Shown in pieces: positions 8,112 to 16,928 of a stretch of DNA of 64,000 bases (positions are counted from its first letter, which is position 1; every line of letters starts with the position of its first letter). The notes beneath the pieces are model-generated. The model was not told the origin of the DNA and searched no databases. It saw only the letters and a list, made by a program, of their open reading frames with translations. A program made the translations under genes and the position numbers. The stretch comes from Erythrobacter sp. (GTDB lineage: Bacteria; Pseudomonadota; Alphaproteobacteria; Sphingomonadales; Sphingomonadaceae), in the NCBI GenBank assembly GCA_027311945.1, contig DAICXZ010000006.1:124001-188000 (forward strand), read 5' to 3'.

Positions 8112-9074
8112 CTACAGCCCGCGCACCCACTCCATAAACGGCCCCGAAAGACTCTGATCGACCGAACCGATGGTCGCGCCTTCGGTGATGTGGTTGTGGC
8201 CCTTCAGCAGCAGCATCGTGGGGCAATTGCCGCTCGCCCCTTCGCTGCACAGTCGCGATTCGACCGTCTGCGCGAAGCTCGTGAACTGCTCGCGGTCGTG
8301 TTCGGCATAGGCGAGCATCAGCGGCACCTTCACCGCGCCCAACCGCGCAATCGCCGCATCGGCCGTATGGGCGGCAGTGTCGCTGCCGTAGTAGACGTGG
8401 TCCTCGCCATCGATGGCGGTGTAGTAGGGGGAGAGCAGCAGCGCGCCCTTCACGCTGGCGAACTCGGGGCCGTGCAGGTCGGCATGCTGGACATAGTCGG
8501 CCACGTGGCTGGCACCTGCCGAATGGCCGAACAGCACCACCTGATCGGGGTCGCCGCCATAGTCGGCGATGTTGTCGCGCACCCACTGGATCGCGGCCGC
8601 GAGGTCATCGCGCCCGGCGGGCCACTGGGCTGCGGGGGCGAAGCGATATTCCATGTTCACGCCGACCATGCCGTTGCGCGCGGCAAAGGCGGTGACGTTC
8701 TGTGGGTAGAACCCGTCGCCAGCCTTGCTACCGCCGACGAAGCCGCCACCGTGGACAAACAGCAGCACCGGGCGCGACGCAGCGTTGTCGGCGGCGTTTT
8801 CGGTGTAAACGTCGAGCCGCTGGGCCGGATCATCGCCATAGGCAATGTCGCTCGCCACGGTCACATCGTCATAGGGCGGGGCATCGACCATTCCCTGCAC
8901 CACCGCGATGCTGGCCGGCGGGTCGATCACCGGGCCGATGGCAGCGATCTGGGCAGCCTTGTCGGCGGGCAGGCCGGGCCATTCGGCCACGGTGTCGCTT
9001 GTTTCTTCTTCGACAGCATCGCTGGCACAGGCGGCAAGCGACAGGCAGGCAACGGCAAGCAGTCCGGCTTTCAT
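8112..9074 (-). CDS. Alpha/beta hydrolase lipoprotein (HSL/BD-FAE-like esterase)
   Basis: 320 residues from ATG 9074, which has a GGGAGAG ribosome site and begins a lipoprotein signal (MKAGLLAVACLSLAACAS; lipobox LAAC). An in-frame upstream extension to 9140 lacks a ribosome site and would bury the signal. The mature part holds the HGGGFVGG oxyanion motif, the nucleophile elbow GHSAGAS, and a late Asp (AEHDREQF) and His (KGHNHITEG) that complete a Ser-Asp-His triad. It is likely a carboxylesterase anchored in the cell envelope; the natural ester is unknown. It shares orientation with the DUF4136 lipoprotein 70 bases upstream. Confidence 0.88.
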   Translation of the reverse strand: MKAGLLAVACLSLAACASDAVEEETSDTVAEWPGLPADKAAQIAAIGPVIDPPASIAVVQGMVDAPPYDDVTVASDIAYGDDPAQRLDVYTENAADNAASRPVLLFVHGGGFVGGSKAGDGFYPQNVTAFAARNGMVGVNMEYRFAPAAQWPAGRDDLAAAIQWVRDNIADYGGDPDQVVLFGHSAGASHVADYVQHADLHGPEFASVKGALLLSPYYTAIDGEDHVYYGSDTAAHTADAAIARLGAVKVPLMLAYAEHDREQFTSFAQTVESRLCSEGASGNCPTMLLLKGHNHITEGATIGSVDQSLSGPFMEWVRGL

Positions 9075-9144
9075 ATGGTTCTCTCCCGCAAGCATTCTTT
9101 CCGGCAACCTTGCCGCAAGATGCCTGCGAGGGAAAGCCAAAAGC

Positions 9145-9855
9145 CTAGTTGCGCTGGACGGGCTGGTCCTCCGGCTTGACCGAGATGCGCACGGTCTCCC
9201 CCGAGTTGCCGGGGAAGTCGGTGAACATGGCTTCGACCAGGTTCGGGACGAGATATTGCAGGCGGTTCGAGGTCGAGGCTGCCTCGGCCTTGCCTTCGAA
9301 CAGGCGCTCGCCCGATTTCGCGTCGTCGATCTTCAGTCCGATCCCGCTGGTGAAGACGGTGTAGCTGTCCACCCCGCCATAGCCAGAGCCGCCGAAGAAC
9401 GGATCGTACCAGCCATAGCCCCAGGCGCGGCTCGGCACATAGGCGACGCGCGGACGGCCATCGTAGCCGCGATAGACGACGGGGCGGGAATAGCCGTACC
9501 AGCTGTCATAAAACGGATCGCGGCGGAACCCGGTCGAGCGGATGCGTTCGCGGCCCTGATCGACGCCATAGTCGAAGCGTACCAGCAGGGTGGCGTCCTC
9601 AGGGCTGGCGGCCTGAGTGTAGCCCAGCTGCGCCATCTCGGCCTCGACATAGTCGGCATAGAGGGCGAACTCGAGCCCGCCGGCCAGTTCCGGATCTTCG
9701 GCGACGACCGCGAAGGTCTGCCCCTGCGGCGCTGGCAAGCGGCTTTCGAAGCGGCTCACGTCGGCGTTGAACGAGGTTGCGCAGGCGGAAAGCCCCAGCA
9801 CCAGCAGCGGCGCGGCAGCGAGCTTTACGAAGCGACGAAGGGTTGTACTTGCCAT
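9145..9855 (-). CDS. DUF4136-type lipoprotein
   Basis: 236 residues. The N-terminus has a basic region, a hydrophobic stretch and lipobox LSAC at about residues 22-25, so the mature protein is probably lipid-anchored. The body has the DUF4136 pattern: an early FESRLPAPQGQTFAVV strand, ATLLVRFDYGVD in the middle, a Tyr/Gly-rich region (YDSWYGYSRP, GYGWYDPFFGGSGYGG), and a C-terminal FEGKAEA...VEAMFTDFPG segment. The family is common in Bacteroidetes and Proteobacteria and is found in the envelope; its role is unknown. It is followed by a second lipoprotein gene in the same direction. Confidence 0.85.
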   Translation of the reverse strand: MASTTLRRFVKLAAAPLLVLGLSACATSFNADVSRFESRLPAPQGQTFAVVAEDPELAGGLEFALYADYVEAEMAQLGYTQAASPEDATLLVRFDYGVDQGRERIRSTGFRRDPFYDSWYGYSRPVVYRGYDGRPRVAYVPSRAWGYGWYDPFFGGSGYGGVDSYTVFTSGIGLKIDDAKSGERLFEGKAEAASTSNRLQYLVPNLVEAMFTDFPGNSGETVRISVKPEDQPVQRN

Positions 9856-9962
9856 GGGTCTCTCACTCCGGTCTGCATTCTGCGGGGCTCTAGGGGCACC
9901 GAGCAGACCTTTTCTCTACGATAGACCGGTATCTGGCAAGGATGGGCTGAATGAGCCTTGAA

Positions 9963-9997
9963 TGAACCGGCGACCCGTCAAGCGAGCCACCGGTTCA
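9963..9997 (-). terminator. Stem-loop downstream of trpS
   Basis: TGAACCGG and CCGGTTCA are perfect 8-base arms around a 19-base loop just after the trpS stop. There is no strong T-run, so it may be a weak terminator or an mRNA 3' stabiliser. Confidence 0.35.
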
Positions 9998-10006
9998 GGC
10001 AATGTC

Positions 10007-11035
10007 TCAGCCGCGCACCAGCCCGAGCGCCTTGTAGGTCGCATCAAGCGTGGGCACGCCCAATTCGCGAGCCTTTGCCGCGCCGCGGGCAAGAATCGCG
10101 TCGAGCATCTCGCGGTCTTGCCGCAGTTCGACGAACCGGTCGCGCACCGGGCCAAGGCTTTCGACCAGCAGTTCGGCCAGAGCAGGCTTGAACGCGCCAA
10201 AGCCCTGTCCGCCGAACTGGCTCAGCACCGCGTCGGCCGTGGTGTCGGCGAGGGCGGCATAGATCGTGACCAGATTGAGCGCCTCGGGGCGGCCTTCAAG
10301 CCCGGCCACTTCGCTGGGCAGCGGTTCGGGGTCGGTCTTCGCCTTCTTGATCTTCTGCGCCATGGCGTCGGCATCGTCGGCCAGCTCGATCCGGCTCATT
10401 TCCGAGGGGTCGGACTTGCTCATCTTCTTCGAGCCATCGCGCAGGCTCATGATCCGCGCGGCGGCGGGCGGGGTGATCGCCTCGGGCAGGGTGAAGACCG
10501 GGGCATCCTCGCTCGCGAAGTCGTTGTTGAACTTCTGCGCAATGTCGCGCGCCAGTTCGAGGTGCTGGCGCTGGTCATCGCCCACAGGCACGTGGGTCGC
10601 CTGATAGAGCAGCACGTCAGCGGCCTGCAGCACCGGGTAGGTGAAGAGCGCGGCGCTGGCACCCTCGCGGTTCTTGCCCGCCTTGTCCTTCCACTGCGTC
10701 ATGCGGTTCAGCCAGCCCATGCGGGCCGTGCCGTTAAGCAGCCATTGCAGTTCGGCATGGGCGGGCACCTGGGCCTGGTTGAACAGGATCGAGCGTGACG
10801 AATCGATCCCGCAGGCGGTGAGCACGGCGGTCATCTCCAGCGTGGCGGCGTGAAGCGCGGCCGGTTCGTGCGGCATCGAGATGGCGTGGAGATCGGCAAG
10901 GAAGAACAGGCACTGGCCGTTCTCGCCGTCACCCGAGGCGATGTCGTCCTGCATCCGCACCCAGTTGCGGATGGCGCCGAGATAGTTGCCGAGGTGAAGC
11001 GAGCCGGTGGGCTGGATACCGGAGACGATACGCAT
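10007..11035 (-). CDS. trpS: Tryptophanyl-tRNA synthetase
   Basis: 342 residues, the usual bacterial TrpRS length. The HIGH-like signature is seen as GSLHLGNYLGA near residue 11 and the KMSKS loop as KKMSKSDPSE near residue 200. GIQPTGSLHLGNYL at the N-terminus and the LNGTARMGWLNRMTQ region are typical of class Ic TrpRS. The enzyme charges tRNA-Trp in the cytoplasm. It lies downstream of murJ in the same orientation with a 200-base gap. No leader or T-box is evident in that gap. Confidence 0.97.
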   Translation of the reverse strand: MRIVSGIQPTGSLHLGNYLGAIRNWVRMQDDIASGDGENGQCLFFLADLHAISMPHEPAALHAATLEMTAVLTACGIDSSRSILFNQAQVPAHAELQWLLNGTARMGWLNRMTQWKDKAGKNREGASAALFTYPVLQAADVLLYQATHVPVGDDQRQHLELARDIAQKFNNDFASEDAPVFTLPEAITPPAAARIMSLRDGSKKMSKSDPSEMSRIELADDADAMAQKIKKAKTDPEPLPSEVAGLEGRPEALNLVTIYAALADTTADAVLSQFGGQGFGAFKPALAELLVESLGPVRDRFVELRQDREMLDAILARGAAKARELGVPTLDATYKALGLVRG

Positions 11036-11236
11036 GAGTTGAGGTCTTTCGAATTAGGAAACTGGCAGGAAGATGGCCCGGCCTGATGCTGCCAAGCGTG
11101 CAGGATCAGCGCGCGGTGCGCGCGAAGCGGCAGCCTCGCCAGGCCCAGGCTCCCCGACCGATGCGGGCCGTGATGCAGGTCTGAAGGTTCGTTTCCATCG
11201 CGCGCGGCATAGCAGAATTAGCGGGGCAGGAAAGGC

Positions 11237-12820
11237 TCAGCTTTCCGCTCGTTTGCCGATCAACTGCGCGATCCGCGCGCGGTCGATAGCGCCGACCAGA
11301 AAGGCCACGCCGAAATAGACCACTGCCGCACAGGCGACCAGCACCGCGAGCGCGAACAGCCGTGCGAACAGGCCAGCCGAATAGTAGCTAGTCAGCAAGT
11401 CCTGCGCCCAGAACAGCGCCGTGCCCATGGCCACGGCGGCCAGCAGCTGGCGCAGGATGCGACCGAGCAGCGTCCAGCTGCCGCGATAGTAGTTCCGCTT
11501 CACCAGCACGGTGTAGAGGTATGCAAGGTTGACCCAGGCCCCGATCGCGCTTGCCAGCGCCACGCCCTCGACGCCAAGCCGATGGAGGAAGGCGAGGTTG
11601 AAGGCCACGAAGATTACGAGGCTGAAGACGGCCGCGTAGACCGGCGTGCGAGTGTCGGAGCGGGCGTAGAAATTGGGGACCAGCACCTTTACCAGCACAT
11701 AGGCGGGCAGGCCCAGCACCAGCATCGAGAGCACCCCGCCGGTGGCCGCAGCGTCAGCCATGGCGAAGCGGCCGCCCTCGAAGATCATGGTGATGAACGG
11801 CACCCCGCACACGCCCAGCGCCACGGTGGCAGGCAGGGTGAGCAGAAGGCCGATCTCGATGGCGTCGGACTGGACGCGGGCCGCACCCTCACGGTTCTCG
11901 GCGCCGATAAAGCGCGAAAGCGTCGGCAGGATCGCGGTTGAAAGTGCAATGCCGATAATGCCGAGCGGAAGCTGGTTGAGGCGGTCGGCATAGTTCATCC
12001 AGCTCACCGCGCTGCCTTCGAGCTGGTTGAGGAAATAGAGCTGGATCAGGGTGTTGATCTGATAGGCGCCGCCACCAATCGCGGCGGGCAGGGCGATGAT
12101 CGCCAGCCGCTTCACCTCCGGCGTGAGCCTCGGGCGCGTTAGTCGCATGCGGAATTTCGACTTGCGTGCCCAGTAGACCAGCCAGGCCAGCTGCAACAGG
12201 CCCGCCACCGGCACGGCGCAGGCGATGATATAGCCCAGCTCCTCCACCGGTGCGCCCGTGTCCACCAGCGAATCGGCTCCCAGCAATGCCGCGATCAACA
12301 CGATGTTGAGGATGATCGGAAAGCTCGCGCCGGGCATGAACTTGCTGACCGAATTGAGCATGCCGGTGAGCAGCGTCACGAGGCTGACGAGCAGGATATA
12401 GGGGAACATGATCCGCGCGAAGTCGACCGAATAGGCAAACTGCCCCGCGTCGATCGGCTTGTCGGCGAGGAGCCAGATTACCCCCGGCATGACGATTTCG
12501 AAAATCGCCGTCAGCGCCAGCAGCGCGGGCACGAACACCGAAAGCACTTCGTTCGAGAACTTGCGCGCCGCATCGAGCCCGCCGCCCTCCTCGCTATCGG
12601 CGTGGAGCTTCTTGGAGAACATCGGCACGAAGGCGGCTGAGAAAGCGCCCTCGGCGAACAGGCGGCGGAACACGTTGGGGATGATGAACGCCTGAAACCA
12701 GGCGTCCGTCACCTCATTCGCGCCCAGCACGCGCGAGAAGATCATCTCGCGCGCCATGCCGGCGATCCGGCTGACCAGGGTCAGCGAACCGATCGTGCCG
12801 ACGTTCTTGAGCAGGCTCAT
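11237..12820 (-). CDS. murJ: Lipid II flippase MurJ (MviN family)
   Basis: 527 residues starting MSLLKNVGTIGSLTLVSRIAGMAREM, the canonical MurJ N-terminus; a longer reading to 12997 would add non-homologous residues, so ATG 12820 was chosen. About 14 membrane helices are visible. Conserved MurJ features include RIAGMARE, ANEVTDAWFQAFIIPNVFRRLFAEGAFSAAFVP and the PAAIGGGAYQINTLIQ segment. MurJ flips the peptidoglycan precursor lipid II across the inner membrane. It follows secB with a 28-base gap and is probably co-transcribed with it. Confidence 0.96.
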   Translation of the reverse strand: MSLLKNVGTIGSLTLVSRIAGMAREMIFSRVLGANEVTDAWFQAFIIPNVFRRLFAEGAFSAAFVPMFSKKLHADSEEGGGLDAARKFSNEVLSVFVPALLALTAIFEIVMPGVIWLLADKPIDAGQFAYSVDFARIMFPYILLVSLVTLLTGMLNSVSKFMPGASFPIILNIVLIAALLGADSLVDTGAPVEELGYIIACAVPVAGLLQLAWLVYWARKSKFRMRLTRPRLTPEVKRLAIIALPAAIGGGAYQINTLIQLYFLNQLEGSAVSWMNYADRLNQLPLGIIGIALSTAILPTLSRFIGAENREGAARVQSDAIEIGLLLTLPATVALGVCGVPFITMIFEGGRFAMADAAATGGVLSMLVLGLPAYVLVKVLVPNFYARSDTRTPVYAAVFSLVIFVAFNLAFLHRLGVEGVALASAIGAWVNLAYLYTVLVKRNYYRGSWTLLGRILRQLLAAVAMGTALFWAQDLLTSYYSAGLFARLFALAVLVACAAVVYFGVAFLVGAIDRARIAQLIGKRAES

Positions 12821-12848
12821 CGCCCAGGTGCCTTGCTGGCGGGGAGGA

Positions 12849-13376
12849 TCAGGCCTCGCCGCTCGTGTGGTCGGCAGCCGGAGCCGCAGCGCTTTCCTCG
12901 GCACGCCGCTGGGCGAGTTGCTGAAGGTAAAGGCCGTTGAAGTCGATCGGGTCGAGCAGCAGCGGGGCAAAGCCCGCATCACGCACGGCGTCGGCAATCA
13001 CGCGGCGGGCGAAGGGGAACAGGATGCGCGGCGCTTCGGCATAGGTGAAGGCGTGGACCTGTTCGTCGGGCATGTTGCGCATGCCGATCAGGCCGCAATA
13101 GCTCAGCTCGACGATATAGGCGACGCCCTCGGCGGTCTTGCTGGTAGCAGTGATCTTGAGCTCGACCTCGGTGACTTCGTCGCTGACCTTGTTTGCGCCG
13201 ATGTTGAACTGCACGTCCATTTCCGGCTGGCTGCGCCAGTTGAAGCTTTCCGGGGCCTTCGGGTTCTCGACCGAGAGATCCTTCACATACTGCGAAATTA
13301 CGCCGGCGACCGGCTGGTTGTCGGCGCCATTGGGGGCGGAACCAAGGTTGGACAGGACGTTGCCTTCATCGGCCAT
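12849..13376 (-). CDS. secB: Protein-export chaperone SecB
   Basis: 175 residues beginning MADEGNVL at ATG 13376, with a GAGAGAC ribosome site. SecB hallmarks are QYVKDLSVENPKAP, the NIGANKVSDEVTEVELKITA strand and a C-terminal FPFARRVIADAVRDAGFAPLLLDPIDF block. The tetrameric chaperone holds preproteins unfolded and hands them to SecA. A longer frame to 13490 has no ribosome site. It is divergent from the Tim44-like gene at 13655, so the 278-base gap holds two promoters. Confidence 0.96.
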   Translation of the reverse strand: MADEGNVLSNLGSAPNGADNQPVAGVISQYVKDLSVENPKAPESFNWRSQPEMDVQFNIGANKVSDEVTEVELKITATSKTAEGVAYIVELSYCGLIGMRNMPDEQVHAFTYAEAPRILFPFARRVIADAVRDAGFAPLLLDPIDFNGLYLQQLAQRRAEESAAAPAADHTSGEA

Positions 13377-13566
13377 GTTCGGGTCTCTCAAGTTTGCTGC
13401 GGGGCTGGCCCTGCCAATCACGCAGCAGGAGGCACGCCCGGTTGATCCGGCGCGAGCGACTAGCAGCACTGGGGGCGCGCCGCAACGCATCCGGCGCAGG
13501 CACCGTCGAAATGCCTTCGCGACGGGGCGAAACGGGCCGAAATCCGTCTGCTTTGCGGTTGTTCAT

Positions 13567-13595
13567 TTGATATTGGTGCCTATCTGCTACACAAT
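13567..13595 (+). promoter_or_regulatory. Candidate sigma70-type promoter for the Tim44-like / mltA / Smr operon
   Basis: TTGATA is followed after 17 bases by CACAAT, 60 bases before the GTG at 13655. The -35 element matches the consensus at five of six bases and the -10 at four of six. The surrounding DNA is notably AT-richer than the flanking genes. This is pattern recognition only. Confidence 0.4.
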
Positions 13596-13654
13596 AGCCA
13601 ATCAAGGAGACGGCAGGCGCGACTTTCGCCTGCGACCGCTGCGGGACAATTTGT

Positions 13655-14311
13655 GTGATACCTGAAATCATCATCCTCGCCATGATCGCCGCCTTTCTCG
13701 GCATGCGGCTCTATTCGGTGCTTGGTCGCCGGGCCGAGCATGAAGAGGAAATGGTGGCTAACCGCTTCGAACGGCCAGAAGATGCTGCGCCCAAGCCGGC
13801 GCCCTCGGTTACGCAAGCAGAAGCGCCGCGGGTGGAAAACCTCACGGGCGGCTTTGCCCCCGCGATCGAAAACGGCCTGCGCGAAATCGCTGCGGCAGAC
13901 CGTTCGTTCCAGCTGATCCCGTTCCTCGAAGGCGCGCGCGGTGCCTATCAGATGGTGCTCGAAGCCTTCTGGCGCGGTGACCGCGAGGAACTGCGCCAAC
14001 TGTGCGACGACGATGTCTATGCCAGCTTCGAGGGCGCTATTTCGGAGCGTGAAGCTGCTGGCTATGTGCTCGAGAACCGCCTGATCCGGATCGAGGATTC
14101 GACCATCCATTCGGCCGTGCTCGATGGGCGGACGGCACGCATTTCGGTGCGATTCGTGTCGGACATCGCCTCGCTCACGCGCGACAAGGACGGCGCGATG
14201 ATCGCCGGCTCGCTCGACGATGCGGTGGAAAGCCGCGATATCTGGACCTTCAGCCGCAATGTTAACGCCGCTGGGCCCGACTGGCTGCTCGACGAAACCG
14301 ACGTCGGCTGA
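13655..14311 (+). CDS. Tim44/TimA-family inner-membrane adaptor protein
   Basis: 218 residues, starting at GTG 13655. A single N-terminal membrane helix (PEIIILAMIAAFLGMRLYSVLG) is followed by an acidic/Pro linker and a Tim44-like domain from about residue 65 (FLEGARGAYQMVLEAFWRGDREELRQLCDDDVYASFEGAI). The C-terminus, SRDIWTFSRNV...PDWLLDET, is the signature end of this family. Bacterial TimA proteins resemble mitochondrial Tim44, which recruits Hsp70 to the import channel; the bacterial role is not settled. Being opposite secB fits a membrane-traffic neighbourhood. It is followed at 14 bases by mltA. Confidence 0.88.
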   Translation: MIPEIIILAMIAAFLGMRLYSVLGRRAEHEEEMVANRFERPEDAAPKPAPSVTQAEAPRVENLTGGFAPAIENGLREIAAADRSFQLIPFLEGARGAYQMVLEAFWRGDREELRQLCDDDVYASFEGAISEREAAGYVLENRLIRIEDSTIHSAVLDGRTARISVRFVSDIASLTRDKDGAMIAGSLDDAVESRDIWTFSRNVNAAGPDWLLDETDVG

Positions 14312-14324
14312 TAATCGGCAGGGC

Positions 14325-15506
14325 GTGTCCCTCGCGCCCCGCTTTCTTCTTGGCCTCATCCTTTCGGCAGCTCTGGCTGGCTGTTCCATGGTGCCTTCGC
14401 GGCCCGGTCAGCCGGGCACTCCGTCGGTGGTGGCCAATGCGGCTGCGCTCGGGGCCATGCGCGCCACGTTGCCTGCTTCGGTCCGCGTCGATCCCGAGGA
14501 TGCGGCCGCCGCGCTCGCCAGCTTCTCCGCCTCATGCAACTTCGCGCTCCGCCGCGAGGACGCCTCGGGCCTGACCCGTACCAGCGACTGGGAATCGCCT
14601 TGCGCCGCTGCCGCCACATGGCCGCGCGAGCAGGCGACTGCTTTCTTTGGACGCTATTTCCGCCCCGTGCGCGTGGGCGACGGCAAGGCCTATGCCACCG
14701 GCTATTTCGAGCCCGAGATTCGCGGCAGCCGCACCCGCCGCCCCGGCTATGATGCGCCGGTCTATGGCGTGCCCGATGATCTCGTGCGCTGCTGGCGCGA
14801 TGGCACCCCTGGTGCCGACCGGGTGGGCAATCCACCGCTGTCACGCCGCACCGCGACGGGCTCTTGCGTTCCCTACTATGACCGCGCCGAGATCGAGCGG
14901 GGCGTGCTCGCCGGGCGGGGGCTGGAGATCGGCTGGGCGGCAGATCCGGTCGAATTGTTCTTCCTCCAGATTCAGGGTTCGGGCCGGTTGCGCACGCCAG
15001 AGGGTGAGATCATCCGTATCGGCTATGCCGGACAGAACGGACATGCCTACACCGGCATCGGCGGACTGATGCGCGCGCGCGGGCTTCTGGGCAGCGGGCC
15101 GGGGCAGTATTCCGGCTCGATGCAGGGCATCATGCAATATATCCGCGAGAACCCGCAGGCTGGCGCAGCGCTGATGCGCGAGAACCGCAGCTGGGTGTTC
15201 TTCCGTGTGCTGGAGGGCGATGGCCCGCTCGGTTCGCTGGACGTGCCGGTGCGCGGGCATAGCTCGGTGGCGGTCGATCCGAAGTTCGTTCCCTATGGCG
15301 CGCCGGTGCTGCTCGAGACCGACCGTGATGTGGCCAACGGCCTGTGGGTGGCGCAGGACACTGGCGGCGCGATCAAGGGCGCGAACCGGTTCGACACCTT
15401 CTGGGGCGCGGGCGAGCAGGCGCGGAGCATTGCCGGCGGGATGAGCGCGCGGGGCGAGGCGCTGATCCTCCTGCCCAGGTCCGCCGCCGACCGGCTGCCA
15501 CGATGA
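14325..15506 (+). CDS. mltA: Membrane-bound lytic murein transglycosylase A
   Basis: 393 residues from GTG 14325, which begins a lipoprotein signal peptide (lipobox LAGC about 20 residues in). Reading further upstream would overlap the preceding gene and lose the signal. The MltA barrel holds GYFEPEIRGSRTR, and LFFLQIQGSGRL; the 3D domain follows with VDPKFVPYGAPVLLE, WVAQDTGGAIKG and NRFDTFWGAG. The Asp of the QDTGGAI motif corresponds to the catalytic Asp of E. coli MltA. The enzyme cleaves peptidoglycan glycan strands, forming 1,6-anhydroMurNAc ends, at the outer membrane. Its stop overlaps the Smr gene as ATGA. Confidence 0.95.
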   Translation: MSLAPRFLLGLILSAALAGCSMVPSRPGQPGTPSVVANAAALGAMRATLPASVRVDPEDAAAALASFSASCNFALRREDASGLTRTSDWESPCAAAATWPREQATAFFGRYFRPVRVGDGKAYATGYFEPEIRGSRTRRPGYDAPVYGVPDDLVRCWRDGTPGADRVGNPPLSRRTATGSCVPYYDRAEIERGVLAGRGLEIGWAADPVELFFLQIQGSGRLRTPEGEIIRIGYAGQNGHAYTGIGGLMRARGLLGSGPGQYSGSMQGIMQYIRENPQAGAALMRENRSWVFFRVLEGDGPLGSLDVPVRGHSSVAVDPKFVPYGAPVLLETDRDVANGLWVAQDTGGAIKGANRFDTFWGAGEQARSIAGGMSARGEALILLPRSAADRLPR

Positions 15507-16063
15507 GCCGCCACCCACGCGGCCTCTCGCCCGAGGAGGCGGCGCTCTGGGCAAAGCTGGCCGCCAGCGTGACGCCGCTGCACCCTGTCCGCAAGGCTGC
15601 GCCAGCGCCGAACGTGCCTATGCCCGAACCGCCCAAGGCCCCGGTGAGGAAGGCTAAGGGCCGTGTTCCGCCCGCTCTGCCGCCCAAGGCCGCGCCCGCG
15701 CCGCCGCCATCACCCGCACCGGGCCTCGATTCGCACTGGGAGCGGCGCCTTGCCCGCGCCGCGCTTGCGCCCGATTTTACGCTCGACCTGCACGGGCATA
15801 CGCTCGAACAGGCCCATGCGCGGCTCGATGCGGGTCTGTCGCAGGCCAAGGCAATGGGCGCGCGCATGGTGCTGCTAATCACCGGCAAGCCGCGCCCGGC
15901 CGCCTCGGCTGATCGGGGGGAGCAACGGGGGGCGATCCGTGCCAAGATCCTCGACTGGCTCGCCGCCGGGCCGCATGCGGGCGATATCGCCGCGGTGAGG
16001 AACGCGCACCGCCGTCACGGGGGTGAGGGCGCGCTCTATCTGGTGCTGCGGCGGCGGCGCTAG
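15503..16063 (+). CDS. Smr-domain protein
   Basis: 186 residues. An N-terminal region with a short helix (SPEEAALWAKLAASV) and a long Pro/Ala/Lys linker precedes a C-terminal Smr domain from about residue 92. It has the LDLHGHTLEQAHARLD signature, LLITGKPR in the TGxG position, and GGEGALYLVLRRRR at the end. Stand-alone Smr proteins are thought to be nucleic-acid binding or nicking enzymes; the cellular function of this proteobacterial type is unclear. The start overlaps the mltA stop as ATGA, a common order in sphingomonads. Confidence 0.9.
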   Translation: MSRHPRGLSPEEAALWAKLAASVTPLHPVRKAAPAPNVPMPEPPKAPVRKAKGRVPPALPPKAAPAPPPSPAPGLDSHWERRLARAALAPDFTLDLHGHTLEQAHARLDAGLSQAKAMGARMVLLITGKPRPAASADRGEQRGAIRAKILDWLAAGPHAGDIAAVRNAHRRHGGEGALYLVLRRRR

Positions 16064-16145
16064 GCCGCGTGAGCAACTTTAGCGCGCATCGAGCGGTGAA
16101 AGCAGGAGGCAAGCGGAGATTGATCGCTTTTAGGAGGGCCGTCAC

Positions 16146-16769
16146 ATGGTGGATGCTGCGAGGGATAAGCACTGGATAAGCGTTTATGAGGACAAGGCTC
16201 CTGATGCCGTCAGTTGGTATCAGGCTGAACCAGAACCGTCCCTGATGGCGTTGAAACGCCTAGAACGCGCTTCATCATCATCGATCATCGACGTAGGTGG
16301 CGGTGCTTCAAATCTTGTAGATGCTTTGCTGGAGCAAGGCTGGGATGACATAACAGTCCTCGACATCGTCGCCCCAGCACTTGAAGTCGCCAAGCTAAGA
16401 CTGGGCGCAAAGGCCGCCAAGGTTCACTGGCAAGTTGCCGACATTACGAACTGGCAACCGCCACGAAAATACGACGTTTGGCATGATCGGGCGGTGTTTC
16501 ATTTCCTAACCGAGGCCGAGCAGCGGGAAGCCTATCGCGAAGCGTTGTATATTGGTCTTTCTAAAGGTGGCTTGGTGATCATGGCCACCTTCGCACTCGA
16601 CGGCCCTCAGAAGTGCAGCGGCCTTCCAGTCCAACGATATGATGCAGATGGCTTGGCTCGCGAATTAGGCCCCCAGTTCAGACTCATTGAAAGCTGGAGG
16701 GAGAAACACGTCACGCCGTGGGGAAGCGGGCAGGAGTTCAATTGGTGCGCATTCCGATTGATCTCATAA
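16146..16769 (+). CDS. Class I SAM-dependent methyltransferase, atypical composition
   Basis: 207 residues with a SAM-binding motif I (SIIDVGGGASNLVDALLEQG, about residue 47), an acidic motif II end (ITVLDI) and a later DVWHDRAVFHFLTE segment resembling motif IV/post-IV. The C-terminal VQRYDADGLARELG...WREKHVTPWG is typical of small orphan methyltransferases. The substrate cannot be inferred. Codon choice and base composition are visibly less GC-rich than in the neighbours, suggesting recent acquisition. A GGAGGG ribosome site lies just upstream. A short element with inverted ends follows immediately. Confidence 0.82.
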   Translation: MVDAARDKHWISVYEDKAPDAVSWYQAEPEPSLMALKRLERASSSSIIDVGGGASNLVDALLEQGWDDITVLDIVAPALEVAKLRLGAKAAKVHWQVADITNWQPPRKYDVWHDRAVFHFLTEAEQREAYREALYIGLSKGGLVIMATFALDGPQKCSGLPVQRYDADGLARELGPQFRLIESWREKHVTPWGSGQEFNWCAFRLIS

Positions 16770-16770
16770 A

Positions 16771-16832
16771 TGTCCGCAATGGGTCATTTTCGGATGGGCC
16801 GGTTTCAGCAAAGAAAGCGGCGATAGCGGACA
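16771..16832. repeat. 62-base element with 7-base inverted ends
   Basis: TGTCCGC at the left end and GCGGACA at the right end are exact reverse complements bounding a 62-base segment, directly after the stop of the atypical methyltransferase. Similar TGTCCGC-bounded intergenic elements are, from memory, scattered in related genomes; this needs a search. No transposase is present. It may also act as an mRNA hairpin. Confidence 0.35.
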
Positions 16833-16876
16833 CGGAAACAGCGACCAGAATTTGCCCACGCGGCCTGGCACCACGC

Positions 16877-16908
16877 AAAAGGCCCCCGGCATTGCCGCCG
16901 GAGGCCCT
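16877..16908 (-). terminator. Rho-independent terminator of katG
   Basis: Read on the minus strand, GGCCTCCGGC and GCCGGGGGCC form a 10-base stem with one mismatch and a 6-base loop, followed by TTTT. It begins about 20 bases after the katG stop. Confidence 0.8.
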
Positions 16909-16928
16909 GATGTCGCTGTGAACCAGCC

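Noticed and set aside
8190-9179. Plus-strand open frame opposite the lipoprotein esterase
   Set aside because: The minus strand has the signal peptide, oxyanion motif and catalytic triad; the plus frame is a shadow.
16771-16832. Possible full transposon end pair
   Set aside because: The element is only 62 bases with 7-base ends and no transposase or target duplication that I can see, so it is listed only as a repeat.
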